A stretch of DNA of 64,000 nucleotides from Betaproteobacteria bacterium. Its GTDB lineage: Bacteria; Pseudomonadota; Gammaproteobacteria; Burkholderiales; Burkholderiaceae_C. Shown here in pieces: positions 1-9,906 of this stretch. How positions within the stretch are numbered: the first letter of the stretch is position 1; each line of letters begins with the position of its first letter. The stretch is from the NCBI GenBank assembly GCA_009919175.1, contig RGCL01000004.1, positions 1 through 64,000 on the forward strand, in the 5' to 3' direction. Made by a program: the position numbers and the translations under genes. The notes under the pieces are model-generated. The model ran no database searches, was not told the DNA's origin, and saw only the letters and a list, made by a program, of their open reading frames with translations.

Positions 1-153
1 CAGCAACTGCGTGCCCTGGTGCGACAAGCGCGCAAGGACCAAGGCCCCAGTGCCCACGAAGTTGCCCAAGGCCAGTGGCCGCGTCACAGCAAAGCCTTTC
101 GTGAACTGTTTCAATGGCTCAAAGCCAATCGCACCTTTCCCGAACCCGAATGA
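1..153 (+). CDS. darP: Ribosome biogenesis factor DarP/YjgA (DUF615), C-terminal fragment
   Basis: The open frame runs in from before the window and ends at a TGA, leaving about 50 residues. The visible tail (QQLRALVRQARKDQG..., then SKAFRELFQWLKAN) resembles the C-terminus of the DUF615/YjgA family, small helical proteins that bind late 50S ribosomal precursors. The ORF track misses it because no start codon lies inside the window. Its stop overlaps the start of the next gene (ATGA), which suggests translational coupling with mog. The family assignment rests on a short tail, so it is likely rather than certain. Confidence 0.65.
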   Translation, partial: QQLRALVRQARKDQGPSAHEVAQGQWPRHSKAFRELFQWLKANRTFPEPE

Positions 154-749
154 ACGACGACGCATTGCAACCTGAACCCGGTGCGGATACCGTTCGCATT
201 GGCATCGTCTCCATCAGCGACCGCGCCTCCAGCGGCACGTATGAAGACAAGGGCTTGCCTGCCCTGCGCCATTGGCTCGAGCGCGCCCTCATCAACCCGA
301 TTGACTTCCAGCCCCGACTCATCCCCGACGAGCAGGCCCTGATTTCGCAAACGCTGATCGAGCTGGTGGATGGCGGATGCCACCTGGTGTTGACCACCGG
401 CGGCACAGGCCCCGCCTTGCGCGATGTCACGCCCGAGGCCACCTTGGCCGTGGCCCACAAGGAAATGCCAGGTTTTGGTGAGCAGATGCGGCAAATCTCC
501 CTGCAATTTGTGCCCACTGCCATCCTCTCGCGGCAAGTGGCCGTGATCCGCGACCGCTGCCTGATCATCAACTTGCCGGGGCAACCCAAGTCCATCGAAG
601 AGACCTTGCAAGGCCTGCCCCACGTCAACGGCATTTTTGCTGCTGTGCCCTATTGCATCGACCTCATTGGCGGTCCCTACCTCGAAACCCGCGACGCGGT
701 GTGCAAGGCCTTCCGCCCCAAAAACGCGATTCGCCCGCCCCGCTCATGA
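150..749 (+). CDS. mog: Molybdopterin adenylyltransferase (MogA/MoaB family)
   Basis: Adenylylates molybdopterin to prepare it for molybdate insertion during molybdenum cofactor synthesis; cytoplasmic. The 199-residue product has the MoaB/Mog fold signature: IGIVSISDRAS near residues 17-27, the TTGGTGP nucleotide-binding loop at about 82-88, and INLPGQPKS at about 140-148. The track starts this ORF at 114, but ATG at 150 overlaps the darP stop by four bases, sits where family members begin, and avoids a 12-residue extension. The 3' end overlaps mtnN by ATGA. No other cofactor gene is nearby, so the context adds little. Confidence 0.9.
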   Translation: MNDDALQPEPGADTVRIGIVSISDRASSGTYEDKGLPALRHWLERALINPIDFQPRLIPDEQALISQTLIELVDGGCHLVLTTGGTGPALRDVTPEATLAVAHKEMPGFGEQMRQISLQFVPTAILSRQVAVIRDRCLIINLPGQPKSIEETLQGLPHVNGIFAAVPYCIDLIGGPYLETRDAVCKAFRPKNAIRPPRS

Positions 750-1459
750 ACAAAGCGACGCCCGTGTGGGGCCTCATGGCCGCTTTGCCCGAGGAATTGG
801 GCGACCTCGTTCATCGCCTGCAAGCGCCCACCACCCACCGCATCGCGGGGCGCGACTTCATTCAAGGCCAACTCCAAGGCCAGACGGTGCATGCCGTCAC
901 GGCTCGCATTGGCAAGGTGGCCGCAGCGCTCACTGCCACCACCCTGATCGAACGCTTTGGGGTCAATCACCTGGTGTTCGTGGGCGTGGCGGGTGGATTG
1001 GGGCAGCAGGTGCGTCGCGGCGACGTGGTGGTGGCCCATGAACTGGTCCAGCACGATTTGAGCGCCTGGCCTTTGTTTCCCCGTGGCGAAATCCCCTTGC
1101 TGGGCAAAACACGCCTGAGCTGCGACCCCACACTCACCCAGGCGTTGCAAACCGCAGCCCAAGAGGCCTTGGTGGGCGAGCAGCGTTTGCACAGTGGCCT
1201 CATTGCCAGTGGGGATCAGTTCATTCAAGGCCATGACATGGCCCAGCGCATCCGCGACCACTACCCCGATGTGCTGGCAGTGGAAATGGAAGGCGCAGCG
1301 GTGGCGCAAGTCTGCGAGGAATGTGGTGTGCCATTTGCCGTCTTGCGCACCATCTCGGATGTCGCCGACGAGGGCGCTGCCCACGACTTTGTGGCCTTCA
1401 TGCGCGACACCGCCGCACCCCTGGCCAGTCGGGTGTTGGCCAGGTTGTTTGCGGGTTGA
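746..1459 (+). CDS. mtnN: 5'-methylthioadenosine/S-adenosylhomocysteine nucleosidase
   Basis: Hydrolyses the glycosidic bond of methylthioadenosine and S-adenosylhomocysteine, feeding methionine salvage and removing by-products of SAM use. The 237-residue protein begins VWGLMAALPEEL, has the FVGVAGGL phosphate-binding strand, a SGDQFI motif, the ribose-binding AVEMEGAAVAQVC segment and the RTISDVAD motif carrying the catalytic Asp. The start at 746 overlaps the mog stop; the longer frame from 653 adds a basic out-of-family extension that is mog read in another frame. Convergent with cysE. Confidence 0.92.
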   Translation: MNKATPVWGLMAALPEELGDLVHRLQAPTTHRIAGRDFIQGQLQGQTVHAVTARIGKVAAALTATTLIERFGVNHLVFVGVAGGLGQQVRRGDVVVAHELVQHDLSAWPLFPRGEIPLLGKTRLSCDPTLTQALQTAAQEALVGEQRLHSGLIASGDQFIQGHDMAQRIRDHYPDVLAVEMEGAAVAQVCEECGVPFAVLRTISDVADEGAAHDFVAFMRDTAAPLASRVLARLFAG

Positions 1460-1496
1460 GGGCGGCGCTCAAAGCACCCTGACCTTGAAAAGCCTC

Positions 1497-1522
1497 AACG
1501 GCGCAAAGGCGCAACGGCGCAA
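1497..1522. repeat. Short direct repeat between mtnN and cysE
   Basis: The 10-mer AACGGCGCAA occurs twice with a 16-base period (1497-1506 and 1513-1522) in the 83-base gap between the convergent genes mtnN and cysE. No promoter or T-tracted hairpin was seen in the gap. The repeat may be a remnant of a small intergenic element or simply slippage. Confidence 0.4.
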
Positions 1523-1542
1523 TGCCGCAGTGGGCTAGCCGC

Positions 1543-2310
1543 TCACTTGCCAATGAGCTGGTTGATGCGCTCGGCTTCGTAGTGGGCCTGGCGGGCGGCC
1601 TCATCGGGCACGCACGACTCAGCACCCTGGACGCGGGCTGACAAGGTTTCGATGGTCTTCCACAACAAGGCAATCTGATGCTCCTGACTTGCTGTGGTGT
1701 CGCTCAGGCCGCGCAAGGCCAGGCTCAGCGGGTCATCGCCCTGGGTCACGCCATAAGCCGAGAAGGCGGCAGCGGTTTGTTCTGCGTCACGCTGCTCGGC
1801 CAGAATGATGCGGGCCGGATTGCCCACGGCCGTCGCCCCTGCGGGCACAGGCTTGGTCACCACCGCATTGCTGCCAATGCGCGCGCCGTCGCCCACGGTG
1901 AAGCCGCCCAGCACCTTGGCGCCTGCACCCACCACCACATCACGCCCCAGCGTCGGGTGGCGCTTGGTGCCCTTGTAAAGCGAGGTACCGCCCAAGGTCA
2001 CGCCCTGGTAGATGGTGCAGCCATCGCCAATTTCCGCCGTCTCGCCCACCACCACGCCCATGGCATGGTCGAAAAAAACCCCCTCGCCAATGGTGGCGCC
2101 AGGGTGAATTTCTATGCCCGTCATCCAGCGCGACACATGCGAAATGAAGCGACCCAGCCACTTGAATCCGTGGTGCCAGCACCAGTTGGCGCGGCGATGC
2201 AGGATGAGCGCATGCAAGCCGGGGTAGCAGGTGAGGACCTCCCAGGTGCTGCGGGCAGCGGGGTCGCGCTCCAGGATGCAGCGGATGTCAGAGCGAAGGC
2301 GGGCAAACAT
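1543..2310 (-). CDS. cysE: Serine O-acetyltransferase, short type
   Basis: Transfers acetyl from acetyl-CoA to L-serine, the committed step of cysteine synthesis. The 255-residue protein has a short helical N-terminus ([17 protein letters not shown]), then the left-handed beta-helix of hexapeptide repeats at about 66-165 with [11 protein letters not shown], the catalytic [12 protein letters not shown] and [10 protein letters not shown], closing with AVGNPARII. It lacks the long N-terminal domain of the enterobacterial enzyme, as expected for the EpsC/NifP-like short class. The C-terminal 80 residues are less conserved. It lies just downstream of trmJ on the same strand with a gap of 44 bases. 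Confidence 0.92.
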   Translation of the reverse strand: MFARLRSDIRCILERDPAARSTWEVLTCYPGLHALILHRRANWCWHHGFKWLGRFISHVSRWMTGIEIHPGATIGEGVFFDHAMGVVVGETAEIGDGCTIYQGVTLGGTSLYKGTKRHPTLGRDVVVGAGAKVLGGFTVGDGARIGSNAVVTKPVPAGATAVGNPARIILAEQRDAEQTAAAFSAYGVTQGDDPLSLALRGLSDTTASQEHQIALLWKTIETLSARVQGAESCVPDEAARQAHYEAERINQLIGK

Positions 2311-2354
2311 GGCCAGAGTCTATCTGTTGTGGCTGTTCAGAGCAGGCCAGCGGG

Positions 2355-3134
2355 TCAACCCCGCCGGGGTGGTGTGCTCTCGAGCATCTGCTTGGCCACG
2401 CCGCGCAGGATGTGGATGTCCTCCTGCGTGAGTGCCGCACGGTTGAACAACTGGTTGAGCCGGGGCATGAGCTTTTTGGGCGCCTGGGGATCCAAAAACT
2501 GCAGGTGAACCAGGGCTTGTTCCCAATGCTGGAGCAGACCCGCCACCTGGCGCGCATCAGCCAACTGGGGCTCGGGGGTGGCTGGGCGCACCTCAAAGCT
2601 GCCCAGCGCCAGCCGCCACTCATAGGCCACCAACTGCACTGCGGCAGCGAGATTGAGCGAGCCAAACTGGGGATCGGTGGCAATGGTGAGCACGGCATGG
2701 CTGCGGTAGATGTCCTCGTTGCGCATGCCAAAGCGCTCGGAGCCAAAGAGGAAGGCCACACCTTGAGGCCCAGACGGGTGGTCTCCTGGCGCAGTGGCTT
2801 GGCCCGCCGTCTGCGCGCGCGCCACCCAGGCCTGCGCCCATTCGCGCGGGGTATAGGTGGGCGGGCCAAAGTCACGCGGCACCATGGCAGTGGCACACAC
2901 CGTGGTCATGCCGTCCAAGGCCTCCTCCAGGGTGTCCACCTGGCGTGCCTTGTTGAGCACATCCAGGGCGCCACTCGCCCTTTGAATGGTCTCCTCACGG
3001 CGCAAGACATTGGTCCAACGGGGTTGCACCAGGACCAGGTCATCAAACCCCATGACGCGCATCGCGCGGGCGGTGGCCCCCACGTTGCCGGCATGGCTGG
3101 TCTGGATCAAAACGAATCGGGTCTTCAAAGACAT
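2355..3134 (-). CDS. trmJ: tRNA (cytidine/uridine-2'-O-)-methyltransferase TrmJ
   Basis: SPOUT-class methyltransferase that adds a 2'-O-methyl group at position 32 of the anticodon loop of several tRNAs. The 259-residue protein has the family motifs in order: [19 protein letters not shown] at the N-terminus, [14 protein letters not shown] in the middle, and the SAM-binding knot [17 protein letters not shown], followed by a C-terminal helical tail. It is divergent from suhB with a gap of 139 bases. The trmJ/suhB/cysE neighbourhood recurs in Burkholderiales, from general knowledge. Confidence 0.93.
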   Translation of the reverse strand: MSLKTRFVLIQTSHAGNVGATARAMRVMGFDDLVLVQPRWTNVLRREETIQRASGALDVLNKARQVDTLEEALDGMTTVCATAMVPRDFGPPTYTPREWAQAWVARAQTAGQATAPGDHPSGPQGVAFLFGSERFGMRNEDIYRSHAVLTIATDPQFGSLNLAAAVQLVAYEWRLALGSFEVRPATPEPQLADARQVAGLLQHWEQALVHLQFLDPQAPKKLMPRLNQLFNRAALTQEDIHILRGVAKQMLESTPPRRG

Positions 3135-3273
3135 AAAATTTGAACCTTGCGGGTCATCGGACCGGCAAACCAGCCCAGGCCACCTGAGCTGGGCGCAATG
3201 GTCAGGCCCAGGCCACGCTGTTGACGCATTGTTCCATCAAAGTTCAAACCTGCTGCGCTTGTCGCCCAACGCC

Positions 3274-4194
3274 ATGACTACATCAACGGTCTCCAATTCT
3301 TTGCATCCCATGCTCAACGTGGCCATCAAGGCCGCCCGTGCGGCCGGTGCCATCATCAACCGCGCCGCCCTGGATGTGGAGTCGGTTCGGGTCTCGCAAA
3401 AGCAGGTCAACGACTTTGTCACCGAAATCGACCAGGCCAGCGAAGCCATCATCATCGAGACCTTGCTGCAGGCCTACCCCGATCACGGCATCCTGGGCGA
3501 AGAAACCGGCCAGACCCACGGCAACCCGCACTCTGAACACATCTGGATCATCGACCCGCTCGATGGCACCACCAATTTCATCCATGGCTTCCCGGTCTAT
3601 TGCGTGAGCATTGCCCTGCAATCCAAAGGGCGTCTGGAGCAGGCCGTGGTCTACGACCCCAGCCGCAACGACCTCTTCACCGCCACGCGCGGACGCGGTG
3701 CCTTCCTCAATGACCGCCGCTTGCGGGTGAGCAAGCGCACCCGCTTGCAAGAGTGCCTGGTGTCCACGGGCTTTCCCTTCCGACCGGGCGACGACTTCCC
3801 CACCTACCTGAGCGTCATGGCCGATGTCATGCAGCGCACCGCGGGCTTGCGCCGCCCGGGTGCGGCCGCGCTGGATCTGGCCTACGTGGCGGCAGGCTAC
3901 AGCGATGGTTTCTTTGAAACGGGTTTGTCGCCCTGGGACATGGCAGCGGGCGCCTTGCTGATCACCGAGGCGGGTGGCCTGATTGGCAATTTCACCGGTG
4001 AATCCGACTACCTGCACCAGCGCGAATGCCTCGCGGGCAACCCCAAGATCTATGCCCAGTTGGTCAACCTGCTCAAGCCCTATTCCAAATTCGCCAGCGC
4101 CCAGGACAAAGCCCGCGTGAGCCAGCATGTGATGGCGCTGGGCTCGCTGCTGCGACAGCACAACGCCGCCAAAGACGGGCAGGGAGCGGCCTGA
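3274..4194 (+). CDS. suhB: Inositol-1-monophosphatase family protein SuhB
   Basis: Mg-dependent sugar phosphatase fold. In proteobacteria the protein also acts with Nus factors in rRNA antitermination, so the phosphatase reaction may not be its main role. Motifs: GILGEETG, the metal-binding [17 protein letters not shown] at about 91-107, and [17 protein letters not shown] near the C-terminus. I start at ATG 3274 (306 residues), giving ...[16 protein letters not shown] as in related proteins; the track start at 2986 runs back into trmJ. ATG 3310 is a second candidate. mutS follows after one base. Confidence 0.92.
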   Translation: MTTSTVSNSLHPMLNVAIKAARAAGAIINRAALDVESVRVSQKQVNDFVTEIDQASEAIIIETLLQAYPDHGILGEETGQTHGNPHSEHIWIIDPLDGTTNFIHGFPVYCVSIALQSKGRLEQAVVYDPSRNDLFTATRGRGAFLNDRRLRVSKRTRLQECLVSTGFPFRPGDDFPTYLSVMADVMQRTAGLRRPGAAALDLAYVAAGYSDGFFETGLSPWDMAAGALLITEAGGLIGNFTGESDYLHQRECLAGNPKIYAQLVNLLKPYSKFASAQDKARVSQHVMALGSLLRQHNAAKDGQGAA

Positions 4195-4195
4195 G

Positions 4196-6820
4196 ATGAC
4201 CGCCTCGGCTGCGGCTTCAAGCAAGCCCTGGGAGCAAGACCTGGCCGGGCACACGCCCATGATGCAGCAGTACCTGCTCATCAAGCAGCAGCATCCCCAC
4301 ACCCTGGTCTTTTACCGGATGGGGGATTTTTACGAACTCTTTTTTGACGATGCGCACAAGGCAGCGCGTTTGCTCGACATCACCCTCACCCATCGTGGGC
4401 AATCGGCTGGCCAGCCCATTCCCATGGCGGGTGTGCCCTTTCACGCCGCCGACAACTACCTCGCGCGCCTCATGCGCCTGGGCGAATCGGTGGCGATTTG
4501 CGAGCAAGTGGGCGAAGTGGGCGGCAAAGGCCCGGTGGCTCGCGAGGTCGTGCGCGTGGTCACGCCCGGCACCCTCACCGATGCCTCCCTCATGCCCGAC
4601 AAGCGCGAGGCCGTGCTGCTGGCCATCCACCTCAACCCCAAATCCAAAGCCAACCGGGGCATGGGGCTTGGGCTGGCGTGGTTGAGCGTGACCGAAGGTG
4701 TGATCCGCCTGGCCGAATGCAGCCTGGACGATTGGGCCAACTGGGCCACGCGCATTGCCCCGAGCGAAATCATCCATGCCCAGGAGTTGCCCAGCGACAC
4801 CACCCTGTGGTTCAAAGGCAGCTGGGCCACCAGCCCCAGGCCAGGCTGGTCTTTCGACGCAGGCCTGGGGGAGCGCAAGCTGTGCGAGCGCCTGGGCACC
4901 CAAAGCCTGCAGGCCTGGAGCGCGCAAGAACTCACCCAAGCCCATGCTGCGGCCGCCGCCTTGCTCACCTATGCCGAGCACACCCAAGGCCAGCCGCTGC
5001 ACCATGTGCGCAACCTCCAGGTGGTGCGCAACGACGCCCAGGTGATGCTCAATGCAGCCACCCTGCGCAACCTCGAGCTGGTTCAAACCCTCAAGGGCGA
5101 AGACAGCCCCACCCTCTTTTCTCTGCTCGACACCTGCATGACCCCCATGGGCTCGCGCTTGCTGCGCCGCTGGATCACCGAGCCGCCGCGTGATCACGAT
5201 CTGGCCAAGCAGCGCTTGCAGGCCATCCAGGCCTTGCAGGGTCACGAAGGCATGGGGCCGTGGCAAAAGCTGCGCGCACGGCTCAAAGACATCAGCGATG
5301 TGCAACGCATCCAGGCACGCATTGCCCTGCGCCAGGTCAAACCCCGCGAGCTGGTGGCACTGGGGATGGCCTTGCAACACGCACGCGAGCTGCCTGCCCT
5401 TTTGCCCACCGACGAGCTGTTCGTGCCCAGCATCATGGCGCTCACGCCCAATCCGCACATCCAGTCGTTGCTCGCGCATGCCCTGCTCGACGAGCCCTCG
5501 GTGCAAATCCGCGATGGCGGGGTGTTTCGTGCCGGCTTCGACGCCGAGCTCGACGAGCTGCGCGGCATTCAGGACAACGCCGACGGCTTCTTGCTCCAAC
5601 TCGAAGCCAAGGAGCGCGAAGCCACAGGCATTGCCAACCTCAAGGTCCAGTTCAACCGGGTGCATGGCTTTTACATCGAGATCTCGCAGGGGCAACTCGA
5701 CCGCGTGCCTTTGCACTACAAGCGACGCCAGACCCTGAAAAACGCCGAGCGCTTCATCACGCCAGAGCTCAAGGACTTTGAAGACAAGGCCTTGTCCGCG
5801 CAGGAACGCGCCCTGACCCGCGAGAAATGGCTGTACGAACAGCTGCTCGATGCCCTGCAAGCCCATGTGCCCGCGCTGGCTGAACTGGCACAGGCCTTGG
5901 CGCAACTCGATGGGTGGTCCACGCTCGCCGAGCGGGCGTTGAGCCTGGGCTGGCAAGCGCCCGAATACGTGGCACACCCCTGCATCCAGATCGAAGGCGG
6001 GCGGCATCCGGTGGTCGAGTCACGCCTGGCAGAGAGTGGCATCTCCTTCATGGCCAATGACACGGATCTGGGACACCAGTCGCGTCTGCAAATCATCACC
6101 GGCCCCAACATGGGCGGCAAGTCCACCTACATGCGCCAGGTGGCACTCATTGTGTTGCTGGCCTGCATGGGTTCACCCGTACCGGCCAAGCGCTGTGTGA
6201 TTGGCCCCATCGATGCCATCTACACCCGCATCGGCGCAGCAGACGACCTGGCCAATGCCCAGTCCACCTTCATGCTGGAGATGACCGAGGCCGCACAAAT
6301 CCTGCACGCCGCCACCCCAAATAGCCTGGTGCTCATGGATGAAATTGGCCGGGGCACCTCCACCTACGACGGCCTGTCGCTCGCCGGCGCCATCGCCTCA
6401 CACCTGCACGACAAGTGCAAGTCGTTTGTGCTGTTTGCCACGCATTACTTCGAGCTCACCGACTTTCCGCTGCAACACCCTGCCGCATTCAATGTGCATG
6501 TGAGTGCAGCCGAGCAAGGCAAAGAGGTCATCTTCCTGCATCACATCGAGGCCGGTCCTGCCAACCGCAGCCACGGCATCCAGGTGGCGCGGCTTGCGGG
6601 CATGCCCCAAGCCGTGCTCAATCAGGCCCAGCATGCCCTGGCGCAACTCGAAGCAGCGGCGCAGGCCGGACAGAGTCAGGTCGATTTATTTGCCACACCG
6701 CCCGAGGCCAGCGCCCCCGCACCCAGCGCCGCCGAATTGCGGCTGGCCGACCTCGACCCCGATGCCATGAGCCCGCGCGAAGCCCTCGAAGCCCTCTACG
6801 CCCTCAAAAGACTGCTCTGA
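4196..6820 (+). CDS. mutS: DNA mismatch repair protein MutS
   Basis: Recognises mismatches and small loops and recruits MutL to start repair. The 874-residue protein has the N-terminal mismatch-binding domain with GDFYELFF (the Phe-x-Glu at about residues 45-47 that wedges into the mismatch), connector, lever and clamp regions, and a C-terminal ABC-type ATPase with Walker [10 protein letters not shown] near residue 636, the DEIGRGTST Walker B/signature, and FATHYFEL. The last residues match the tetramer-forming MutS tail. Length is typical. It follows suhB by one base and is probably co-transcribed with it. Confidence 0.97.
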   Translation: MTASAAASSKPWEQDLAGHTPMMQQYLLIKQQHPHTLVFYRMGDFYELFFDDAHKAARLLDITLTHRGQSAGQPIPMAGVPFHAADNYLARLMRLGESVAICEQVGEVGGKGPVAREVVRVVTPGTLTDASLMPDKREAVLLAIHLNPKSKANRGMGLGLAWLSVTEGVIRLAECSLDDWANWATRIAPSEIIHAQELPSDTTLWFKGSWATSPRPGWSFDAGLGERKLCERLGTQSLQAWSAQELTQAHAAAAALLTYAEHTQGQPLHHVRNLQVVRNDAQVMLNAATLRNLELVQTLKGEDSPTLFSLLDTCMTPMGSRLLRRWITEPPRDHDLAKQRLQAIQALQGHEGMGPWQKLRARLKDISDVQRIQARIALRQVKPRELVALGMALQHARELPALLPTDELFVPSIMALTPNPHIQSLLAHALLDEPSVQIRDGGVFRAGFDAELDELRGIQDNADGFLLQLEAKEREATGIANLKVQFNRVHGFYIEISQGQLDRVPLHYKRRQTLKNAERFITPELKDFEDKALSAQERALTREKWLYEQLLDALQAHVPALAELAQALAQLDGWSTLAERALSLGWQAPEYVAHPCIQIEGGRHPVVESRLAESGISFMANDTDLGHQSRLQIITGPNMGGKSTYMRQVALIVLLACMGSPVPAKRCVIGPIDAIYTRIGAADDLANAQSTFMLEMTEAAQILHAATPNSLVLMDEIGRGTSTYDGLSLAGAIASHLHDKCKSFVLFATHYFELTDFPLQHPAAFNVHVSAAEQGKEVIFLHHIEAGPANRSHGIQVARLAGMPQAVLNQAQHALAQLEAAAQAGQSQVDLFATPPEASAPAPSAAELRLADLDPDAMSPREALEALYALKRLL

Positions 6821-6850
6821 GCGCCAAAAAAAATCAGGGTCAGATGGGAA

Positions 6851-7696
6851 TCAATTGGCCCAATTCACCCAGCCCAGGCCATGGGTGATCAGGATGAGCA
6901 GGCCAAACACAATGCGGTAATGGGCAAAAGGCACAAAGCTGTGGGTGGACACAAAGCGCAATAACCAGCGCACGCACACCCAGGCGCTCAGGAACGCGGC
7001 CACCAGCCCCACCATGAACATGGGCAGGTCGGCGAGGTTGAGCAAGTCTCTGGCCTTGTAGAGGCTATAGACCCCGGCACCAATCAGGGTGGGGATGGCC
7101 AGATAAAACGAAAACTCGGTGGCCACCGTGCGGCTCAGACCCAGCCACAGGCCGCCCATGATGGTGGCTCCGCTGCGGCTGGTGCCCGGCACGAGCGCGA
7201 GGCACTGCAGCAAGCCCACACGCAAGGCATCTCCTGCGGTCATGTCGTCCACCGATTGCACGCGCGCAGTTTGCCCCAGCACCTGGGCTTGACGGGCGAA
7301 GCGTCGCTCAATCCACAAAATGGCCAAGCCCCCCAGGATGAAGGTGGTGGCCACCACATGGGGTGTGAACAAATGCGCCTTGATGGTCTTGCCCAGCAAC
7401 AAGCCCAGGACCACCGCAGGTACAAATGCGATCAGCACGTTTTGCGTGAAGCGCCAAGCCTGGGGCTTGCGTTGCAGCAAACCGCTTGCCGTGGCGTAAA
7501 GGCGGGACCAAAAAATCAGGATGACTGCAAAGATGGCACCCGTCTGGATGGCAATCTCAAAGACCTTGGTTTTCTCGCCATCCATGCCCAGCAATGCACT
7601 GGTGAGGATGAGGTGGCCGGTGGATGAAATGGGCAGAAATTCAGTCAATCCTTCCACCACCCCCATGATCACAGCATTGAGCCACCAAGCGTCCAT
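6851..7696 (-). CDS. uppP: Undecaprenyl-diphosphatase (UppP/BacA family)
   Basis: Integral membrane enzyme that dephosphorylates undecaprenyl diphosphate, regenerating the lipid carrier for peptidoglycan and other glycans. The 281-residue protein is almost entirely hydrophobic segments. It carries the two family motifs: [17 protein letters not shown] near residues 15-31 and [12 protein letters not shown] near the middle, which hold the catalytic Glu, His and Arg. A good ribosome site (AGAGGAAG) precedes ATG 7696. It is divergent from glnS and converges on mutS with a 30-base gap. Confidence 0.95.
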   Translation of the reverse strand: MDAWWLNAVIMGVVEGLTEFLPISSTGHLILTSALLGMDGEKTKVFEIAIQTGAIFAVILIFWSRLYATASGLLQRKPQAWRFTQNVLIAFVPAVVLGLLLGKTIKAHLFTPHVVATTFILGGLAILWIERRFARQAQVLGQTARVQSVDDMTAGDALRVGLLQCLALVPGTSRSGATIMGGLWLGLSRTVATEFSFYLAIPTLIGAGVYSLYKARDLLNLADLPMFMVGLVAAFLSAWVCVRWLLRFVSTHSFVPFAHYRIVFGLLILITHGLGWVNWAN

Positions 7697-7752
7697 ATTG
7701 GTCTTCCTCTCGAAAATGAGATTATGGCCATCGCGCGCCTACAATTTCGGCC

Positions 7753-9582
7753 ATGAACGAATCAGCCCGTCCCGCCAGCGAAGCCTCTGAGAGTGGCAAG
7801 CCCAGCCACTTCCTGAGGCAAATCATCGAGTCCGACTTGGCCCATGGCACGCACGCCCAGCGTCGCTGGGCTGGCAGCCCCGGCGAGGCTGCACACCATG
7901 CCCAAGCTGCGCTAGACCCTGCCCGCATCCGCACCCGGTTCCCGCCCGAGCCCAATGGCTATTTGCATGTGGGTCATGCCAAGAGCATTTGTCTGAACTT
8001 TGGATTGGCCAGGGAATACGGCGGCGTGTGCCACATGCGCTTTGATGACACCAACCCGGAAAAAGAAGAACAGGAATACGTGGACTCCATCCTGGACGCG
8101 GTGTCGTGGCTGGGTTTTTCGTGGGACAGTCACTTCAACGGCCAAACGCAAAGTCACCTCTACTTCGCCAGCAACTACTTCGACGTCATGTACCGCGCGG
8201 CCGAGCACCTGATCGAAACCGGTCACGCTTATGTGGACGAACAAAGCGCAGAAGACATGCGCATCAACCGGGGGGACTTCGGCAAGCCGGGTGTGAACAG
8301 CCCCTTTCGCTCGCGCACACCTCAAGAGAACCTTGCCCGTTTTCGCCAGATGCGTGCAGGCGAATTGCCCGATGGCGCTGCGGTGTTGCGTGCCAAGATC
8401 GACATGGCCAGCCCCAACATCAACTTGCGCGACCCGGCCATCTATCGCATTCGCCGCGCCACCCACCACAACACGGGCGATGCCTGGTGCATCTACCCCA
8501 TGTACACCTTCGCGCACCCGATTGAGGATGCACTGGAAAACATCACCCACAGCATTTGCACGCTGGAATTCGAAGACCAGCGCCCCTTTTACGACTGGCT
8601 GATGCAACGCCTCTCTGAAGGCGGCCTCATCAACACCCCCGCACCACGCCAGTATGAATTCGCGCGCCTGAACCTCACGCACGTGATCACCAGCAAGCGC
8701 AAGCTCGCGCAACTGGTCCAGGAGCAACGCGTCACCGGCTGGGACGATCCCCGCATGCCCACCATCGTGGGCTTGCGCCGTCGCGGCTTCACCCCCGAGA
8801 GCATTCGTCTGTTTGCCGAACGCATTGGCGTGAGCAAAAGCGACAGCTGGATTGACTACAGCGTGCTCGAAGGCTGCCTGCGCGAAGACCTGGAAAACAA
8901 GGCCCATCGCGGCATGGCTGTGCTCGACCCGGTTGAACTCGTGCTCACCAATTGGGCTGAGGTGTTTGGCTCTGCCGATCATGTCGAGGTCTGCACCCAG
9001 CCCGCGCTGCCCCACTCTGCATTGGCGCAAGGCCAGACCCCGCCGCCCGAGCGCGTCTTCCAGCTCGGGCAGTCGGTCTGGATCGAACGCGAAGACTTTG
9101 AAGAGACGCCGCCCAAGGGCTACAAGCGACTCTTCCCCGGTAACCTGGTGCGCCTCAAGGGCGGTTATGTGGTCGAGTGCACAGGTTGCGTGCGCGATGA
9201 CAACGGCCAGGTGACGCAGGTGCTGGCCAAGCTCATCCCCGATACCAAGAGCGGCACACCCGGCGCCGACAGCGTCAAGGCCAAGGCGGCCATCACCTGG
9301 GTGAGCGTGGGCGACGGTGTGGCCGCGCAAGTGCGCTTGTATGAGCACTTGTTCATCGACGCCCAACCCGATGCCGGAGGCAAGGACTTTTTGCAAAGCC
9401 TCAACCCCAACAGCCTGCGCACCGTGACCGCCTATGTGGAGCCGTCACTGGCGAAAGCCCAGCCCGATCAGAAATTCCAGTTTGAACGCCATGGCTACTT
9501 TGTGGCCGACCGCGTGGACCATCGCCCTGGTCATCCCATCTTCAACCGGGTCACTGGCCTTAAAGACAACTGGAGCAAGTGA
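7753..9582 (+). CDS. glnS: Glutaminyl-tRNA synthetase
   Basis: Class I aminoacyl-tRNA synthetase charging tRNA-Gln. In 609 residues it shows the HIGH-type motif PPEPNGYLHVGHAKS at about 64-78, the RFDDTNPEKEEQEY segment typical of GlnRS, the KMSKS-type loop ITSKRKL near 313, and the C-terminal beta-barrel anticodon-binding region. The first 60 residues are an extension beyond the E. coli enzyme. ATG 7753 lies only seven bases after a TACAAT hexamer (7740-7745), so a very short or absent leader is possible, but no convincing -35 accompanies it. Direct charging of tRNA-Gln fits the presence of a separate gltX. Confidence 0.96.
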   Translation: MNESARPASEASESGKPSHFLRQIIESDLAHGTHAQRRWAGSPGEAAHHAQAALDPARIRTRFPPEPNGYLHVGHAKSICLNFGLAREYGGVCHMRFDDTNPEKEEQEYVDSILDAVSWLGFSWDSHFNGQTQSHLYFASNYFDVMYRAAEHLIETGHAYVDEQSAEDMRINRGDFGKPGVNSPFRSRTPQENLARFRQMRAGELPDGAAVLRAKIDMASPNINLRDPAIYRIRRATHHNTGDAWCIYPMYTFAHPIEDALENITHSICTLEFEDQRPFYDWLMQRLSEGGLINTPAPRQYEFARLNLTHVITSKRKLAQLVQEQRVTGWDDPRMPTIVGLRRRGFTPESIRLFAERIGVSKSDSWIDYSVLEGCLREDLENKAHRGMAVLDPVELVLTNWAEVFGSADHVEVCTQPALPHSALAQGQTPPPERVFQLGQSVWIEREDFEETPPKGYKRLFPGNLVRLKGGYVVECTGCVRDDNGQVTQVLAKLIPDTKSGTPGADSVKAKAAITWVSVGDGVAAQVRLYEHLFIDAQPDAGGKDFLQSLNPNSLRTVTAYVEPSLAKAQPDQKFQFERHGYFVADRVDHRPGHPIFNRVTGLKDNWSK

Positions 9583-9587
9583 GCCCC

Positions 9588-9875
9588 ATGTCCACCGCAC
9601 TGGCTCAACTCAAGGCCTGCCGCGATGCCCTCGCAGCCTGGCGTGAAGGGCGCTTGCCCATGACGGCGTTTTGCCAACAAGCCCGCGCCGCACAGGACTG
9701 CCTGGATGCCTTGCCCGAGCGTTACACCGAGGTGTGGCACAACTTGCTCGACCGCCTGGAGTCGAGTGCGCTGTTTGCCGAGGAGAGTTGTTCGTTCAGC
9801 CAGACCGACTTGGTCGATGGCCTCAGCCAGTGGCTGGATCAGGCTGAAAAGCGACTGAGTGCAACGCCGGCTTGA
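9588..9875 (+). CDS. Small hypothetical protein downstream of glnS
   Basis: A 95-residue soluble, mainly helical acidic protein (MSTALAQLKACRDALAAWREG... to WLDQAEKRLSATPA) with two cysteines and no motif I recognise. A GTG at 9579 would overlap the glnS stop and add three residues; ATG 9588 is equally credible. Base composition matches the neighbours and the frame is open throughout, so it is likely real and translated with glnS. It converges on a DUF1178 gene. No function is proposed. Confidence 0.65.
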   Translation: MSTALAQLKACRDALAAWREGRLPMTAFCQQARAAQDCLDALPERYTEVWHNLLDRLESSALFAEESCSFSQTDLVDGLSQWLDQAEKRLSATPA

Positions 9876-9886
9876 TGGCGCGAGAA

Positions 9887-9906
9887 GGCCACCGCCCTGG
9901 TGGGCC
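9887..9906. terminator. Hairpin between convergent genes
   Basis: GGCCACC-GCCCT-GGTGGGCC forms a 7-base stem with one bulge between the convergent small hypothetical gene and the DUF1178 gene. There is no clean T tract on either strand, so it may be a weak bidirectional terminator or a stabilising 3' end. Confidence 0.35.

Noticed and set aside
637-1041. 134-residue frame overlapping mog and mtnN
   Set aside because: Out-of-frame Arg/Pro/His-rich translation inside two well-supported genes.
1497-1522. Start of a CRISPR-like or larger repeat array
   Set aside because: Only two copies of a 10-mer with a 6-base spacer are present; no array structure was seen anywhere in the window.
3135-3273. 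TTGACG and short inverted repeats in the trmJ-suhB gap
   Set aside because: No matching -10 at correct distance, and the repeats are four-base arms of the kind expected by chance in GC-rich sequence.
7740-7752. Leaderless promoter for glnS (TACAAT seven bases before ATG)
   Set aside because: No acceptable -35 hexamer is found at 16-18 bases, so it is only mentioned in the glnS entry.
7912-9396. 494-residue minus-strand frame inside glnS
   Set aside because: Shadow of glnS with low-complexity Val/Ala/His composition and no recognisable motif. The same applies to long frames opposite mutS, nuoG, nuoM, livHM and gltX.
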